A stretch of 64,000 nucleotides of DNA from Azospirillum tabaci (GCF_014596085.1 NZ_JACCJY010000013.1:124001-188000), one strand, 5' to 3'. Positions 41,583 through 50,157 are shown, numbered from the stretch's first letter. Notes: generated from the sequence alone by a model not told the origin. Translations and numbers: made by a program.

Positions 41583-42269
41583 ATGGAAACTGCACTGGCC
41601 GCGACCGATGTGCTGACCAAGGCCGAGCGGACGCGACTTGCCGTCAAGCAGGCCATCGCCGCCGACGAGGCCCGGCGCGAGCTGATGCGCCAGGAGGCGC
41701 GGGCGGACTTCCTCGACGGCTTCGGGCGGCACCGGGACCGAAAGACCGGGATTGTCGTGGACGTCCACGAGAACGACCGCGGCACGGCGCAGACCCGCGC
41801 CAAGCTCCGCCCTGACACGCTGGTCCTGTTGCTCAATCGCGGCCCGGAGCGCGGGCTTTCGCAGGAGCAGTACGACGCCGCCCACCTGATCCGCTCCGCG
41901 GTGACGATCATCATCGCCGGCATGGGGCTGAAGGCGTGCTCGATGGAGCGCCTGGGCGGCCCCGGCCGCTCCGACGGCGAGACCGAGACGGAATGGGCCG
42001 TGCGCGTGCAGGAGGATTACAACGCGTGGGTGGACGCCATGGCGGAGCGGGCCATGGCCGCCAGGAGGATCCGCAAGGACTCCCGCCGCTGGCAGACCGG
42101 CCCGGTGCTCGACGTGATCGTGGAGGGCATGACCTGCAACGAGGTGGAGGCCGCCCGCTGCATGCGGAACGGCTCCGTCGCCGACGCGCTCCGGGAGGCC
42201 ATGAGCCTCTACTGCGACCTGCGCAAACGGGGCAGAGGAAATGCCAAAGGTGGCAGGAATTGTGCTTGA
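41583..42269 (+). CDS. Hypothetical regulator-like phage protein
   Basis: A 228-residue protein. An internal LRPDTLVLLLNRGPERGLSQ and a C-terminal VLDVIVEGMTCNEVEAARCM stretch resembling a helix-turn-helix suggest DNA binding. It closes the replication block and precedes late genes, the position of Q-type late regulators, but no similarity to a known antiterminator is seen. It starts 3 bases after the preceding stop. Confidence 0.55.
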   Translation: METALAATDVLTKAERTRLAVKQAIAADEARRELMRQEARADFLDGFGRHRDRKTGIVVDVHENDRGTAQTRAKLRPDTLVLLLNRGPERGLSQEQYDAAHLIRSAVTIIIAGMGLKACSMERLGGPGRSDGETETEWAVRVQEDYNAWVDAMAERAMAARRIRKDSRRWQTGPVLDVIVEGMTCNEVEAARCMRNGSVADALREAMSLYCDLRKRGRGNAKGGRNCA

Positions 42270-42373
42270 CGGATGGGGAATAGTAACGCATCTTTGGTGG
42301 TACGTTGCACCACGTAGCGCTAAGCGTAGCCCGCCCGGAGAAATCCGCGGCGGGTTTCGTCGTTTCCCCATTC

Positions 42374-42387
42374 GGAACGAACGTTCC
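42374..42387. promoter_or_regulatory. GGAAC-GAAC-GTTCC palindrome (SOS-box-like)
   Basis: A short palindrome in the 208-base gap after 42269. It fits 13 of 14 positions of the Gram-positive LexA consensus, whereas alphaproteobacterial LexA uses GTTC-N7-GTTC, so the assignment is weak. The same gap holds GTGGT-ACGTTGC-ACCAC near 42297-42313 as a possible terminator hairpin. Confidence 0.25.
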
Positions 42388-42477
42388 CCCGAGTTCAGCG
42401 GGCGCGCGCCGCATCGGTATGCCCCGGTCGCTTCTCCCCCAGTGCGCGCCCGCTGATCCCCCACCAAGGACACTGCC

Positions 42478-42756
42478 GTGCAGCCATCCGACCTCCTCGC
42501 CATGGCCGGCGCTGCTGCCGTGCCCTTAGCCGGCCTCCTGTGGTTCATGATCCGCATGAGCTGGAATGCCGCCAAGCGTGACGCGATGATCGACGGTCTC
42601 GCCCGGTCCCTGGATTTACTCAAGGAACGGGTGGACGACCACGACGACCTCCGCGAGCGCATGGCCCGCATGGAGCAGAGCGTGCACGACGTCCGCGGGT
42701 CTTTGCAGCGCATCGAGAGCGCGCTCCGCACCCGCCCGGCCACCGGTGACGCCTGA
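42478..42756 (+). CDS. Membrane-anchored coiled-coil protein (DUF2730-like)
   Basis: A 92-residue protein with one N-terminal membrane helix (LLAMAGAAAVPLAGLLWFMI) and a coiled coil (DGLARSLDLLKERVDDHDDLRER). This layout resembles DUF2730 proteins of Mu-like phages. GTG start with AAGGA upstream. A holin or spanin part cannot be excluded, though no lysis genes are next to it. Confidence 0.6.
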   Translation: MQPSDLLAMAGAAAVPLAGLLWFMIRMSWNAAKRDAMIDGLARSLDLLKERVDDHDDLRERMARMEQSVHDVRGSLQRIESALRTRPATGDA

Positions 42757-42848
42757 TGCTCTCCCTCCTGGACATCCCCTCCGGCGTGCTGGCCTCCATG
42801 GTCGCGGTCATCGAGGCGGCGCGGCAGCGCATGGGGCAAAGGCGTTAG
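42756..42848 (+). CDS. 30-residue phage peptide
   Basis: An amphipathic peptide (MLSLLDIPSGVLASMVAVIE) whose ATG overlaps the previous stop as TGATG. It converges on the antitoxin gene with a 4-base overlap. Small size makes it uncertain. Confidence 0.45.
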   Translation: MLSLLDIPSGVLASMVAVIEAARQRMGQRR

Positions 42849-43153
42849 GCGGCGTCTGCGTCGCCCCCTGGCCGCGCCGACAGAGAGATGCCCAACGCCT
42901 TTGTCACCGCAAGCACGGTGGCAAGGGAGGGATTGCCGTTCTCGCTGAGCGCTCGATACAGGCTCTCCCTGGACAGCCCGGCAGTCCGCGCCACGTCGGC
43001 CATGCCCTTGGCTCTGGCGATATCGCCCAGGACGGCGGCAATGACCTTCGGGTCGCCATCTTCCAGGGCGGCATCGAGGTAGTCGGCGATTGCCTCCGGT
43101 GTGGTGAGGCGTTCCGCCGGGTCCCACACCTTGGTAGCCTTTGCCATGGTCAA
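42845..43153 (-). CDS. Antitoxin, HigA-like (addiction module, COG3636)
   Basis: A 102-residue protein with a C-terminal helix-turn-helix (GMADVARTAGLSRESLYRALS; NPSLATVLAVTKALGI), the signature of the HigA-type antitoxin encoded after its toxin. It should neutralise the toxin and repress the operon. The start overlaps the toxin stop as ATGA; an ATG at 43147 is possible. Confidence 0.88.
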   Translation of the reverse strand: MTMAKATKVWDPAERLTTPEAIADYLDAALEDGDPKVIAAVLGDIARAKGMADVARTAGLSRESLYRALSENGNPSLATVLAVTKALGISLSARPGGDADAA

Positions 43154-43431
43154 TACTCCTCTGCCAGCTTCTTAGCGGTCTTGATGTCGCGGGGCTGGGT
43201 CCGCTTATCGCCACCACACAGGACGATCACGTCACCGCGCTCCACGAAGTACACTCGGTAGCCGGGGCCGTAGTCGATGCGGAGTTCCCCGATCCCGTCG
43301 AAGAACTTGGCGTCACCCGCGTTGCCCAGCGACAGGCGGCGCAGGCGGACATCGATGCGGCCCTGAGCGCGGGTGTCGCGGAGACCGGCGAACCAAGCGT
43401 CGTATTCGGGAGTGGTGCGGATCGTCTTCAT
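43150..43431 (-). CDS. Toxin, HigB/RelE superfamily (COG3657)
   Basis: A 93-residue putative mRNA interferase: EYDAWFAGLRDTRAQGRI, LGNAGDAKFFDGIGELRIDYGPGYRVYFV and the ending CGGDKRTQPRDIKTAK are the family signature, with GYRVYF and basic residues around the active site. First gene of the pair. It probably stabilises the prophage or blocks competing phages. Confidence 0.9.
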   Translation of the reverse strand: MKTIRTTPEYDAWFAGLRDTRAQGRIDVRLRRLSLGNAGDAKFFDGIGELRIDYGPGYRVYFVERGDVIVLCGGDKRTQPRDIKTAKKLAEEY

Positions 43432-43440
43432 AGGAACAAT

Positions 43441-43490
43441 GTAGCCTGTGAGCTACATGACGTCAATGGAAAACGTATCCTACAGGCTAC
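43441..43490 (-). promoter_or_regulatory. Operators of the toxin-antitoxin operon
   Basis: Two 16-bp imperfect palindromes upstream of the toxin start: GTAGCCTGTGAGCTAC (43441-43456) and GTATCCTACAGGCTAC (43475-43490), 34 bases apart centre to centre. GTAGCCTGT and ACAGGCTAC also pair as a larger inverted repeat. They suit binding by the HigA-like dimer. Confidence 0.7.
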
Positions 43491-43506
43491 AAATGGAGGT
43501 CACGCC

Positions 43507-43695
43507 ATGACCGGACGCTGTGCCGAGACCTGCATGACGGGAGACGGCTGCACCTGTGGCCCCGACGCTCACGACGCCGAGCTACGCCGCATCGACGCCC
43601 AGGCCCGCGCCCGCCGCGCTGACGCCATCCTCACCGAGACGACGGCATGGCCCGAAGGCATCGGGGGTGAGCCGCTGATGGGAGAGCCGGCGTGA
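43507..43695 (+). CDS. Small Cys-rich protein
   Basis: A 62-residue protein with four cysteines in the first 20 residues (CAETCMTGDGCTC), possibly metal-binding. GGAGG precedes the ATG. It is divergent from the toxin and coupled as GTGA to a membrane peptide. Confidence 0.55.
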   Translation: MTGRCAETCMTGDGCTCGPDAHDAELRRIDAQARARRADAILTETTAWPEGIGGEPLMGEPA

Positions 43696-43784
43696 CCGCC
43701 TACACCCTGTCCATCATCGCCCTGGCCTCTGGTGCTGGTGCAGTCCTTCTGGTGGCCATTGTGGTCCGGATGACCGGGAGGTGA
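43692..43784 (+). CDS. 30-residue membrane peptide
   Basis: One hydrophobic helix covers most of the peptide (LSIIALASGAGAVLLVAIVV) and it ends RMTGR. GTG start overlaps the upstream stop; the stop lies 3 bases before the HNH gene. The coupling supports expression. Confidence 0.5.
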   Translation: MTAYTLSIIALASGAGAVLLVAIVVRMTGR

Positions 43785-43787
43785 AGC

Positions 43788-44186
43788 ATGGCCGGCAAGC
43801 TCCGCTCGCTTGGCTCCCGTATCGGCACTCTTGAGCCCCGCACCGGCAGGGTGTTCATCCCGGCGCCCCATACAGAACAGGACCGCAAGCGCTTCTTTGA
43901 CCGGCAGCGTGGAAGCGCGCACCAGCGCGGCTACGACCGCGAATGGCAGAAGCTGCGGGACGCGGTGGTCATAGAGCGCGGCTGTCGATGTGAACGGTGC
44001 GGGACGCTGGTGGTCCTGCGCAAGAGCGAAGCCACGGCGACCACGCCCTTCGCTGAGGTGGACCACATTGAGAGCGTGCAGGATCGTCCTGACCTCCGGC
44101 TTGAGCGCTCCAACCTCCGGGTACTGTGCAGGCCCTGCCACTCGGGGCGTACGGCGCGGGATCAGGGCTTCGCCCGTCGGGGGTAG
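43788..44186 (+). CDS. HNH endonuclease (packaging-associated)
   Basis: A 132-residue HNH nuclease: two zinc CXXC knuckles (CRCERC and CRPC) flank AEVDHIESV and LRVLCRPCHSGRTARDQG. In HK97-type cos phages an HNH protein next to terminase is needed for DNA cleavage at cos. Placement directly before terminase small subunit fits that job. Confidence 0.88.
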   Translation: MAGKLRSLGSRIGTLEPRTGRVFIPAPHTEQDRKRFFDRQRGSAHQRGYDREWQKLRDAVVIERGCRCERCGTLVVLRKSEATATTPFAEVDHIESVQDRPDLRLERSNLRVLCRPCHSGRTARDQGFARRG

Positions 44187-44202
44187 GAGGCGCGAAAGAA
44201 AG

Positions 44203-44232
44203 TTGCGCTGCCTTATACGGCATAAGGCGCAA
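44203..44232. other. Inverted repeat, candidate cos/terminase site
   Basis: TTGCG-CTG-CCTTAT-ACGGC-ATAAGG-CGCAA lies in the 215-base gap between the HNH and terminase genes, where cos regions of HK97-type phages lie. The rest of the gap is gene-free and unusually AT-rich near 44300 (GAGAAAATATCC). It could also be a transcriptional hairpin. Confidence 0.45.
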
Positions 44233-44401
44233 CGGACGACGGGAGGGGGGCGGTAAAAGTTCGGAGCGCGTCGTGGCTGAAGACCGCGACCCCACTCATC
44301 GAGAGAAAATATCCCCCTGTTTGATTTCCGGACAGCCGGCGCGTTTGAATTTCAGCGCGTGATGTCAACGGTTTGCAGGGTGGTGAGCGGAGGTAAATCA
44401 A

Positions 44402-44743
44402 ATGGCGCGAGGCGGCTATCGGGCGGGCGCTGGTCGTCCCAAGGGAGCGACCAAGGCCAGCAAGCAGGAAAAGGCGGTGGAGCGCACGCTTGAGGCTGCG
44501 CCCCCAGAGTCCAAGCGGTTCAAAACGGCCCTGGACTTCGCCATGGACGTCATCAACCGCGACGACGCGCCGATGGACGCGAAAATCCGGCTGGCCATAG
44601 CGGCGATGCCCTTCCAGCACCCGAAGATGGAAGCAGCGGTGGCGGGCAAGAAGGAACAGAAGGAGGAGGCGGCGAAGGCTGCGGCGCAAGGCCGTTTCGC
44701 CCCGCCGGCTCCGCCAAAGCTGGCGGTGGACAACACGAGGTAA
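44402..44743 (+). CDS. Terminase small subunit
   Basis: A 113-residue protein starting with the basic Gly-rich GGYRAGAGRPKGATKAS segment typical of phage small terminases, then helical DNA-binding and oligomerisation parts (DFAMDVINRDDAPMDAKIRLAIAAMPF). It should recognise the packaging site just upstream. AGCGGAGGT precedes the start. Confidence 0.82.
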   Translation: MARGGYRAGAGRPKGATKASKQEKAVERTLEAAPPESKRFKTALDFAMDVINRDDAPMDAKIRLAIAAMPFQHPKMEAAVAGKKEQKEEAAKAAAQGRFAPPAPPKLAVDNTR

Positions 44744-44746
44744 GCG

Positions 44747-46438
44747 ATGGACTGGACCACGGCCTGCCCGGATTGGGAGGATCGCATCCTCAACAGGCAG
44801 AGCCTGATCCCATTCGCCCCGCTATTTCCGTCGGAAGCCGAAGCGGCGCTTGACGTGTTCAACCAGCTCCGGATCGTGGATGCGCCCGGCAGCCCGATGA
44901 TGGGCGATGCGGCGCGGCCCTGGCTGAAGGATTTCGTCGCGTCGATCTTTGGTTCCTACGACCCGAACAGCGGGCGGCGGCTGATTACCGAATACCTCCT
45001 GTTGATTTCGAAGAAAAACGCCAAATCGACGGGCGCTTCCGGGATCATGATGACGGCGTTGCTGCGGAACTGGCGGCTGTCGGGGGAATTCCAGATCATC
45101 GCCCCGACCATCGAGGTTGCGAACAACAGCTTCTTCCCGGCGCGCGACATGATCCGCGCCGATCCCGAGTTGACCGACCTCCTGCACGTTCAGGAGCACG
45201 TCCGGACGATCACACACCGGCAAACCAAGGCGACGCTGAAGGTCATCGCGGCGGACAGCGACACGGTATCCGGCAAGAAGGCCATCGGCACGCTGGTGGA
45301 TGAGCTATGGCTGTTCGGCAAGCGGCCCAACGCGGAGAACATGCTGCGCGAGGCGATTGGTGGTCTGGCGTCGAGGCCAGAAGGTTTCGTGATCTACGCC
45401 ACGACGCAGAGCGACGACCCGCCGGCCGGCGTCTTCCGCCAGAAGCTGCAATACGCCCGCGGCGTTCGGGACGGCCGGATCCAGGACAAGCGGTTCTTGC
45501 CGGTCCTGTACGAGTTTCCGGAACGGGTTCTGAAGCAGGACGGCCATCGGAACAAGGCGAACTTCTACGTCACCAACCCGAACCTTGGGGCATCGGTCGA
45601 TGAGGAGTTCCTGGAGCGTGAGTTCGACAAGGCGGCGGCGGCCGGTGAGGAGTCGCTGCGCGGCTTCCTGTCCAAGCATCTGAACGTTGAAATCGGCTTG
45701 GCGCTGCGGTCCGACCGATGGGCCGGGGCGGACTTTTGGGACAAGCCGGCGAACATCGACCGCGCCTTGACGCTGGAGGCTCTGCTGGAGCGCTCCGAAG
45801 TTGTGGTTGTCGGCATCGACGGCGGCGGCCTGGACGACTTGCTCGGCCTGACCGTGCTTGGCCGGTGCCGGGAAACACGGAAGTGGCTGCTGTGGAACAA
45901 GGCGTGGGCACACAGGATCGTTCTGGAGCGGCGCAAGCAGGAAGCGGCCCGGCTGCTCGGCTTCCAGGACGACGGGGATTTGGCGATTGTGGACCAGCCC
46001 GGCGATGACGTCGCCGCGGTCGCCGACATCGTGATGCGGGTCGAACACGCTGGTCTGTTGGCGGACAAGGGCATCGGCGTGGACGCCGCTGGCATCGGCG
46101 ATATCGTGGACGAGCTGACCGGTCGCGGCATCGACATCGAGCGGATTATCGGCATCCCGCAGGGCTGGAAGCTGAACAGCGCGATCAAGACGACGGAGCG
46201 CAAGCTGGCCGGCGGCGACATCGTGCACGGCGGGCGCCCTCTCATGGCTTGGTCGGTGGGCAACGCCAAGGCGGAGCCGAAGGGCAACGCCGTGTCGATC
46301 ACCAAGCAGGCGAGCGGGAACGCCAAGATCGACCCGCTGATGGCGGTCTTCGACGCGGTGGCGCTGATGGCAACGAACCCTGAAGCCCGCGGCGGTGGGA
46401 TCAACAACTTCTTCGCAAGTTTGTCGAGGGCACGATGA
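44747..46438 (+). CDS. Terminase large subunit (HK97 type)
   Basis: A 563-residue packaging motor. The ATPase domain has a Walker A-like SKKNAKST (88-95) and Walker B GTLVDELW (181-188). The RNase H-like nuclease domain starts near residue 350 (VVGIDGGGLDDLLGL) with further acidic residues at VGVDAAGIGDIV. Terminase_1 family. Stop overlaps the portal ATG as ATGA. Confidence 0.94.
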   Translation: MDWTTACPDWEDRILNRQSLIPFAPLFPSEAEAALDVFNQLRIVDAPGSPMMGDAARPWLKDFVASIFGSYDPNSGRRLITEYLLLISKKNAKSTGASGIMMTALLRNWRLSGEFQIIAPTIEVANNSFFPARDMIRADPELTDLLHVQEHVRTITHRQTKATLKVIAADSDTVSGKKAIGTLVDELWLFGKRPNAENMLREAIGGLASRPEGFVIYATTQSDDPPAGVFRQKLQYARGVRDGRIQDKRFLPVLYEFPERVLKQDGHRNKANFYVTNPNLGASVDEEFLEREFDKAAAAGEESLRGFLSKHLNVEIGLALRSDRWAGADFWDKPANIDRALTLEALLERSEVVVVGIDGGGLDDLLGLTVLGRCRETRKWLLWNKAWAHRIVLERRKQEAARLLGFQDDGDLAIVDQPGDDVAAVADIVMRVEHAGLLADKGIGVDAAGIGDIVDELTGRGIDIERIIGIPQGWKLNSAIKTTERKLAGGDIVHGGRPLMAWSVGNAKAEPKGNAVSITKQASGNAKIDPLMAVFDAVALMATNPEARGGGINNFFASLSRAR

Positions 46439-47670
46439 ACCTATGGCGCAAAATGGCCGGCTTCGTGCGCAAGGCCCTGTCCTTGACGGACCCGACTGGA
46501 TGGGCGCCGCAAGGTGCGGCGAGCCATGCTGGCGAGGTCGTCACCGAAACCAGCGCATTGGCTTTGTCGGCTGTATGGGCCTGCACCAACCTGCTGGCTG
46601 GGACCATCGCGTCGCTGCCGCTGATGGTCTACCGGACCAACGCCAACGGCGACCGCGAGGTGGCTAAGGATCACCCGCTTTACCGCGTGCTGCACGACAG
46701 TCCGAACGCCGACCAGACTGCAGTCGATTTCTGGGAATACGCGGTGTCCGGGATGGAGTTGTGGGGCAATGCCTACGCGCCGATCAGCCGGGCCGGCGGC
46801 CGGGTGGTCGCGCTGACGCCGATCAAGCCGAGCATCATGACGGTGGATCGCTCCGCGTCTGGCGAGTTGCGATACCGCTGGTCAGAGGACGGGAAAACCC
46901 ACGAGGTGATGCAGCGCGACATGCTGCACATCCGTGGGTTCGGAGGCTCTCCGCTTGGCGGGCATTCCACGTTGGCTTTCGGTCGGCATACCTTCGGCTT
47001 GGCGACAGCCATTGATCGGGCGGCCGGAAAGATGTTCGAGAACGGCATGCGACCGTCAATGGCGCTGACCTTCGATAAATTTCTGACCGATGAACAGAGG
47101 AAGATCGCCGAGACGAGCCTGACCGAGAAGTACATCGGCGCCGTCAATACTGGGCGTCCTTTCATCAATGAGGGTGGGAGCAAGCTAGAAGCCATCACGA
47201 TCAAGCCAGAAGATGCGCAGATGCTGCAATCGCGAGGCTTTTCAGTCGAAGAGATATGCCGGTTCTTCGGCGTTCCACCGTTCATGGTGGGTCATACGGA
47301 AAAATCGACATCCTGGGGCACCGGCCTGGAACAACAGACCCTAGGGTTCCAGAAGTTCACCTTGCGCCGCCGGCTGAAGCGTATCGAGCAGGCCATCGAA
47401 AAGCAGCTTCTCACGCCACAGGATCGGGCGGCCGGGATCACGGTTGAGTTCAACCTTGAGGGGTTGCTGCGCGGCGACAGCGCGGCGCGTGCGCAGTTCT
47501 ACGGCGTCATGCTGGACAAGGGCGTGATGGTCATCAACGAGGTGCGTGCGTTGGAGAACCTGCCACCGGTGGAGGGCGGCGACGTGCCGCGCATGCAGAT
47601 GCAGAACGTTCCGATCACGCAGGCCGGCACCGGCCAGAGCGGTAGCAAGCCCGTGGAGGCCAAGCCATGA
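46435..47670 (+). CDS. Portal protein (HK97 family)
   Basis: A 411-residue protein forming the dodecameric vertex for DNA entry and exit. TSALALSAVWACTNLLAGTIASLP and the VEEICRFFGVPPFMVGHTEKSTSWGTGLEQQ block are the usual HK97 portal signatures. It overlaps TerL and the protease by ATGA. Confidence 0.93.
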   Translation: MNLWRKMAGFVRKALSLTDPTGWAPQGAASHAGEVVTETSALALSAVWACTNLLAGTIASLPLMVYRTNANGDREVAKDHPLYRVLHDSPNADQTAVDFWEYAVSGMELWGNAYAPISRAGGRVVALTPIKPSIMTVDRSASGELRYRWSEDGKTHEVMQRDMLHIRGFGGSPLGGHSTLAFGRHTFGLATAIDRAAGKMFENGMRPSMALTFDKFLTDEQRKIAETSLTEKYIGAVNTGRPFINEGGSKLEAITIKPEDAQMLQSRGFSVEEICRFFGVPPFMVGHTEKSTSWGTGLEQQTLGFQKFTLRRRLKRIEQAIEKQLLTPQDRAAGITVEFNLEGLLRGDSAARAQFYGVMLDKGVMVINEVRALENLPPVEGGDVPRMQMQNVPITQAGTGQSGSKPVEAKP

Positions 47671-48323
47671 AGACCTTCGATTTCGCCCTGGAAACCAAGT
47701 CCACCGGCGACGCTGGCGAGTTCGAGGGCTACGCCTCGACGTTCGGCAACGTCGATCAGGGCGGCGACGTGGTTGAGCCGGGGGCCTTCATCGAGAGCGT
47801 GGTGAAGGCAAAGGCTGATGGCCGGGCCATCCCCATGCTCTGGCAGCACGACCAGCGGGAGCCCATTGGCATTTGGAAGGACATCGCCGAGGACACGAAG
47901 GGCCTCTACGTGCGCGGGCAACTGTTGATCGATGACGACCCGCTCGCCAAGCGTGCCCATGGGCTGCTGAAGGCGAAGGCGCTCGGCGGCATGTCCATCG
48001 GCTATCGCATCCCGGCCGGCGGGATGGTCGAGGACGAGAAGCGCCGCGGGGTCTATCGGCTGAAGAAGCTGGACCTGCGGGAAATCTCGCTGGTCACCAT
48101 GCCCATGAACATCCAGGCGCGGGTGACCTCCGTGAAATCCATTCTGGAGGCCGGCAGCCTGCCGACCGTCCGTGAGTTTGAGGAGTTCCTGCGGGATGCA
48201 GGCGGCTTCTCGAAAAGCCTTGCTGCGGCCATCGCCGGCAAGGCGTCGCCGCATCTTCGGGGGGAGCCCGAGGCGAAGGCGAGTGATGCGACCGAGTTCC
48301 TGGCGGCCCTGCTGAGCCGCTGA
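47667..48323 (+). CDS. Prohead maturation protease (HK97 family, U35-type)
   Basis: A 218-residue serine protease that trims the scaffold part of the capsid protein. Motifs: FEGYASTFGNVDQGGDVV, the catalytic His61 in MLWQHD and Ser110 in GGMSIGY. It is encoded separately from the capsid gene. The C-terminal 60 residues vary among phages. Confidence 0.93.
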   Translation: MKTFDFALETKSTGDAGEFEGYASTFGNVDQGGDVVEPGAFIESVVKAKADGRAIPMLWQHDQREPIGIWKDIAEDTKGLYVRGQLLIDDDPLAKRAHGLLKAKALGGMSIGYRIPAGGMVEDEKRRGVYRLKKLDLREISLVTMPMNIQARVTSVKSILEAGSLPTVREFEEFLRDAGGFSKSLAAAIAGKASPHLRGEPEAKASDATEFLAALLSR

Positions 48324-48351
48324 CCCACCAATCATCCAGGGGTTCCCCCAC

Positions 48352-49554
48352 ATGAGCGAGAACAAGAGCGCGGCCGAGCTGGCCGCGGAGGTGAAGGCGT
48401 CCTTCGACAAGGCGCTGGATGAGACCAAGACCATCGCCGAGAAGGCCCTGACCGAGGCCAAGGAGACCGGCAAGGTCGCCGCCTCCACCAAGGAGAAGGC
48501 CGACGAGGCGCTGCTGAAGCTGAACGCCATCGCCGAGCAGTTGGCCGAGCTGGAACAGAAGGCCGCCCGCAGTCAGAAGCAGGGCACTGACGAGCAGAAG
48601 ACCCTCGGCGAGCAGTTCGTGGAGGACGAGCGCGTCAAGAGTTTCCTGGGGCAGGTCCAGCCGCGCGGGCGTGTCGACTTTCAGGTGAAAGCCACCATCA
48701 CCTCGGCGACCACCGACACGGCGGGCGCCGCGGGAGATCTGGTGCAGACCACCCGCATCCCCGGCATCGTCGGCCTGCCGAACCGCCGGATGACCATCCG
48801 CGACCTCCTGACGCCCGGCCGCATGGACGGGAACGCGCTGGAGTACGTCAAGGAGACGGGCTTCACCAACAACGCCGGCATGGTGGCGGAAGGCGCGGCG
48901 AAGCCGCAATCCGACATCAAGTTCGATCTGGTGACCACCACGGCCAAGGTCATCGCGCACCACGCCAAGGCGTCCCGTCAGATCCTCGATGACGCGGCCC
49001 AGCTCGCCTCCTACATCGACGGCCGGCTTCGCTACGGGCTGGCTTATAAGGAGGAGACGCAGCTCCTGAACGGCGACGGCACCGGCCAGAACCTGCTCGG
49101 CATCATCCCGCAGGCGACCGCCTACAGCGCGCCGATCACCCTGACCAGCCCGACCAGCATCGACGTCCTGCGCCTCGCCATGCTGCAGGCGGCCCTCGCC
49201 GAACTGCCGGCGACCGGCCACGTGTTGAACCCCATCGACTGGGCCTGGATCGAGACCCTGAAGGACAGCGAGGGCCGCTACATCATCGGCAACCCGCAGG
49301 GCTCCATCGCCCCGACGCTCTGGGGGCTGCCGGTGGTCACGACCCAGGCCATCTCGGTCGACAAGTTCCTGACCGGCGCCTTCAAAATGGGCGCCCAGGT
49401 GTTCGACCGCTGGCTGGCGCGCGTCGAGATCGCCACGGAGAACGAGGACGATTTCGTCAAGAACCTCGTCACCATGCTTTGCGAGGAGCGGCTGGCCCTG
49501 GCCGTCTACCGGCCGGAAGCCTTCATCTACGGCGACTTCGGCCGCGTGACGTAA
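48352..49554 (+). CDS. Major capsid protein (HK97 fold)
   Basis: A 400-residue coat protein. The first 90-100 residues are a Lys/Glu/Ala-rich coiled coil (the delta/scaffold domain removed by the protease). The HK97 fold follows: TRIPGIVGLPNRRMTIRDLL, EYVKETGFTNNA, ASRQILDDAAQLASYIDGRL and GDGTGQNLLGI. AGGGG precedes the ATG by 8 bases. Confidence 0.95.
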   Translation: MSENKSAAELAAEVKASFDKALDETKTIAEKALTEAKETGKVAASTKEKADEALLKLNAIAEQLAELEQKAARSQKQGTDEQKTLGEQFVEDERVKSFLGQVQPRGRVDFQVKATITSATTDTAGAAGDLVQTTRIPGIVGLPNRRMTIRDLLTPGRMDGNALEYVKETGFTNNAGMVAEGAAKPQSDIKFDLVTTTAKVIAHHAKASRQILDDAAQLASYIDGRLRYGLAYKEETQLLNGDGTGQNLLGIIPQATAYSAPITLTSPTSIDVLRLAMLQAALAELPATGHVLNPIDWAWIETLKDSEGRYIIGNPQGSIAPTLWGLPVVTTQAISVDKFLTGAFKMGAQVFDRWLARVEIATENEDDFVKNLVTMLCEERLALAVYRPEAFIYGDFGRVT

Positions 49555-49602
49555 TCGGGCGGGGCGGCTTACGGGCCGCCTCTTCCCTATCAGGAGAGCC
49601 AC

Positions 49603-49845
49603 ATGGCCGACAAGAAGACCTACCGCGTTCTGCGCCCGATGGACGGGGACCGGTTCTATCGACCCGGCGAGTTGCGGGAGATGTTCCCCATCGACGCCGC
49701 CAACCTACTGCGCCTTGGCGCCCTGGAGGCGCTTGCGGACGACGGCGACGAGGAGCGCCAGAAATCGGAGGGGCCGGTACCCGAAGACAAGATTGAGGGG
49801 GCGCCGGCGAACAAAGCCGAGGTCACGAGCAAGGCCAAGGGGTGA
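49603..49845 (+). CDS. Small head-module protein
   Basis: An 80-residue protein (TYRVLRPMDGDRFYRPGELREMF) with an acidic, Lys-rich tail. Such proteins often sit between capsid and connector genes, but their role is not known. AGGAGA lies upstream of the ATG. Confidence 0.65.
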   Translation: MADKKTYRVLRPMDGDRFYRPGELREMFPIDAANLLRLGALEALADDGDEERQKSEGPVPEDKIEGAPANKAEVTSKAKG

Positions 49846-49848
49846 TCC

Positions 49849-50157
49849 ATGAGCGTCGTCACTCTGGAGGAGGCGAAGGCGCATCTCCGCGTCGATGGCA
49901 CGGATGACGACGCCGACATCGATCTGAAGCTTGCCGCTGCCGAAGACCTTGCCGCGCAGGTCCTGAACCGTCCAGTGCCGTGGACCAACGTCGACGGCGA
50001 TGAGGTGCCTGTGCCGGCTTCTGTAAAGGCTGCGATACTGCTGATCCTTGGCGACCTCTACGCCAACCGAGAGGCATCCATCGTCGGCACCAGCCACACG
50101 GTAAACCCGACCGTCGAGCGGCTGCTGTGGCCGCACCGCAAGCTGAGCGTCGCGTAA
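49849..50157 (+). CDS. Head-tail connector, HK97 gp6-like
   Basis: A 102-residue protein: VVTLEEAKAHLRVDGTDDDADI at the start and helical ALILLILGDLYANREA near the end are the gp6/YqbG-type adaptor signature. It should form the ring below the portal. Its TAA overlaps the next ATG (TAATG). Confidence 0.88.
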   Translation: MSVVTLEEAKAHLRVDGTDDDADIDLKLAAAEDLAAQVLNRPVPWTNVDGDEVPVPASVKAAILLILGDLYANREASIVGTSHTVNPTVERLLWPHRKLSVA

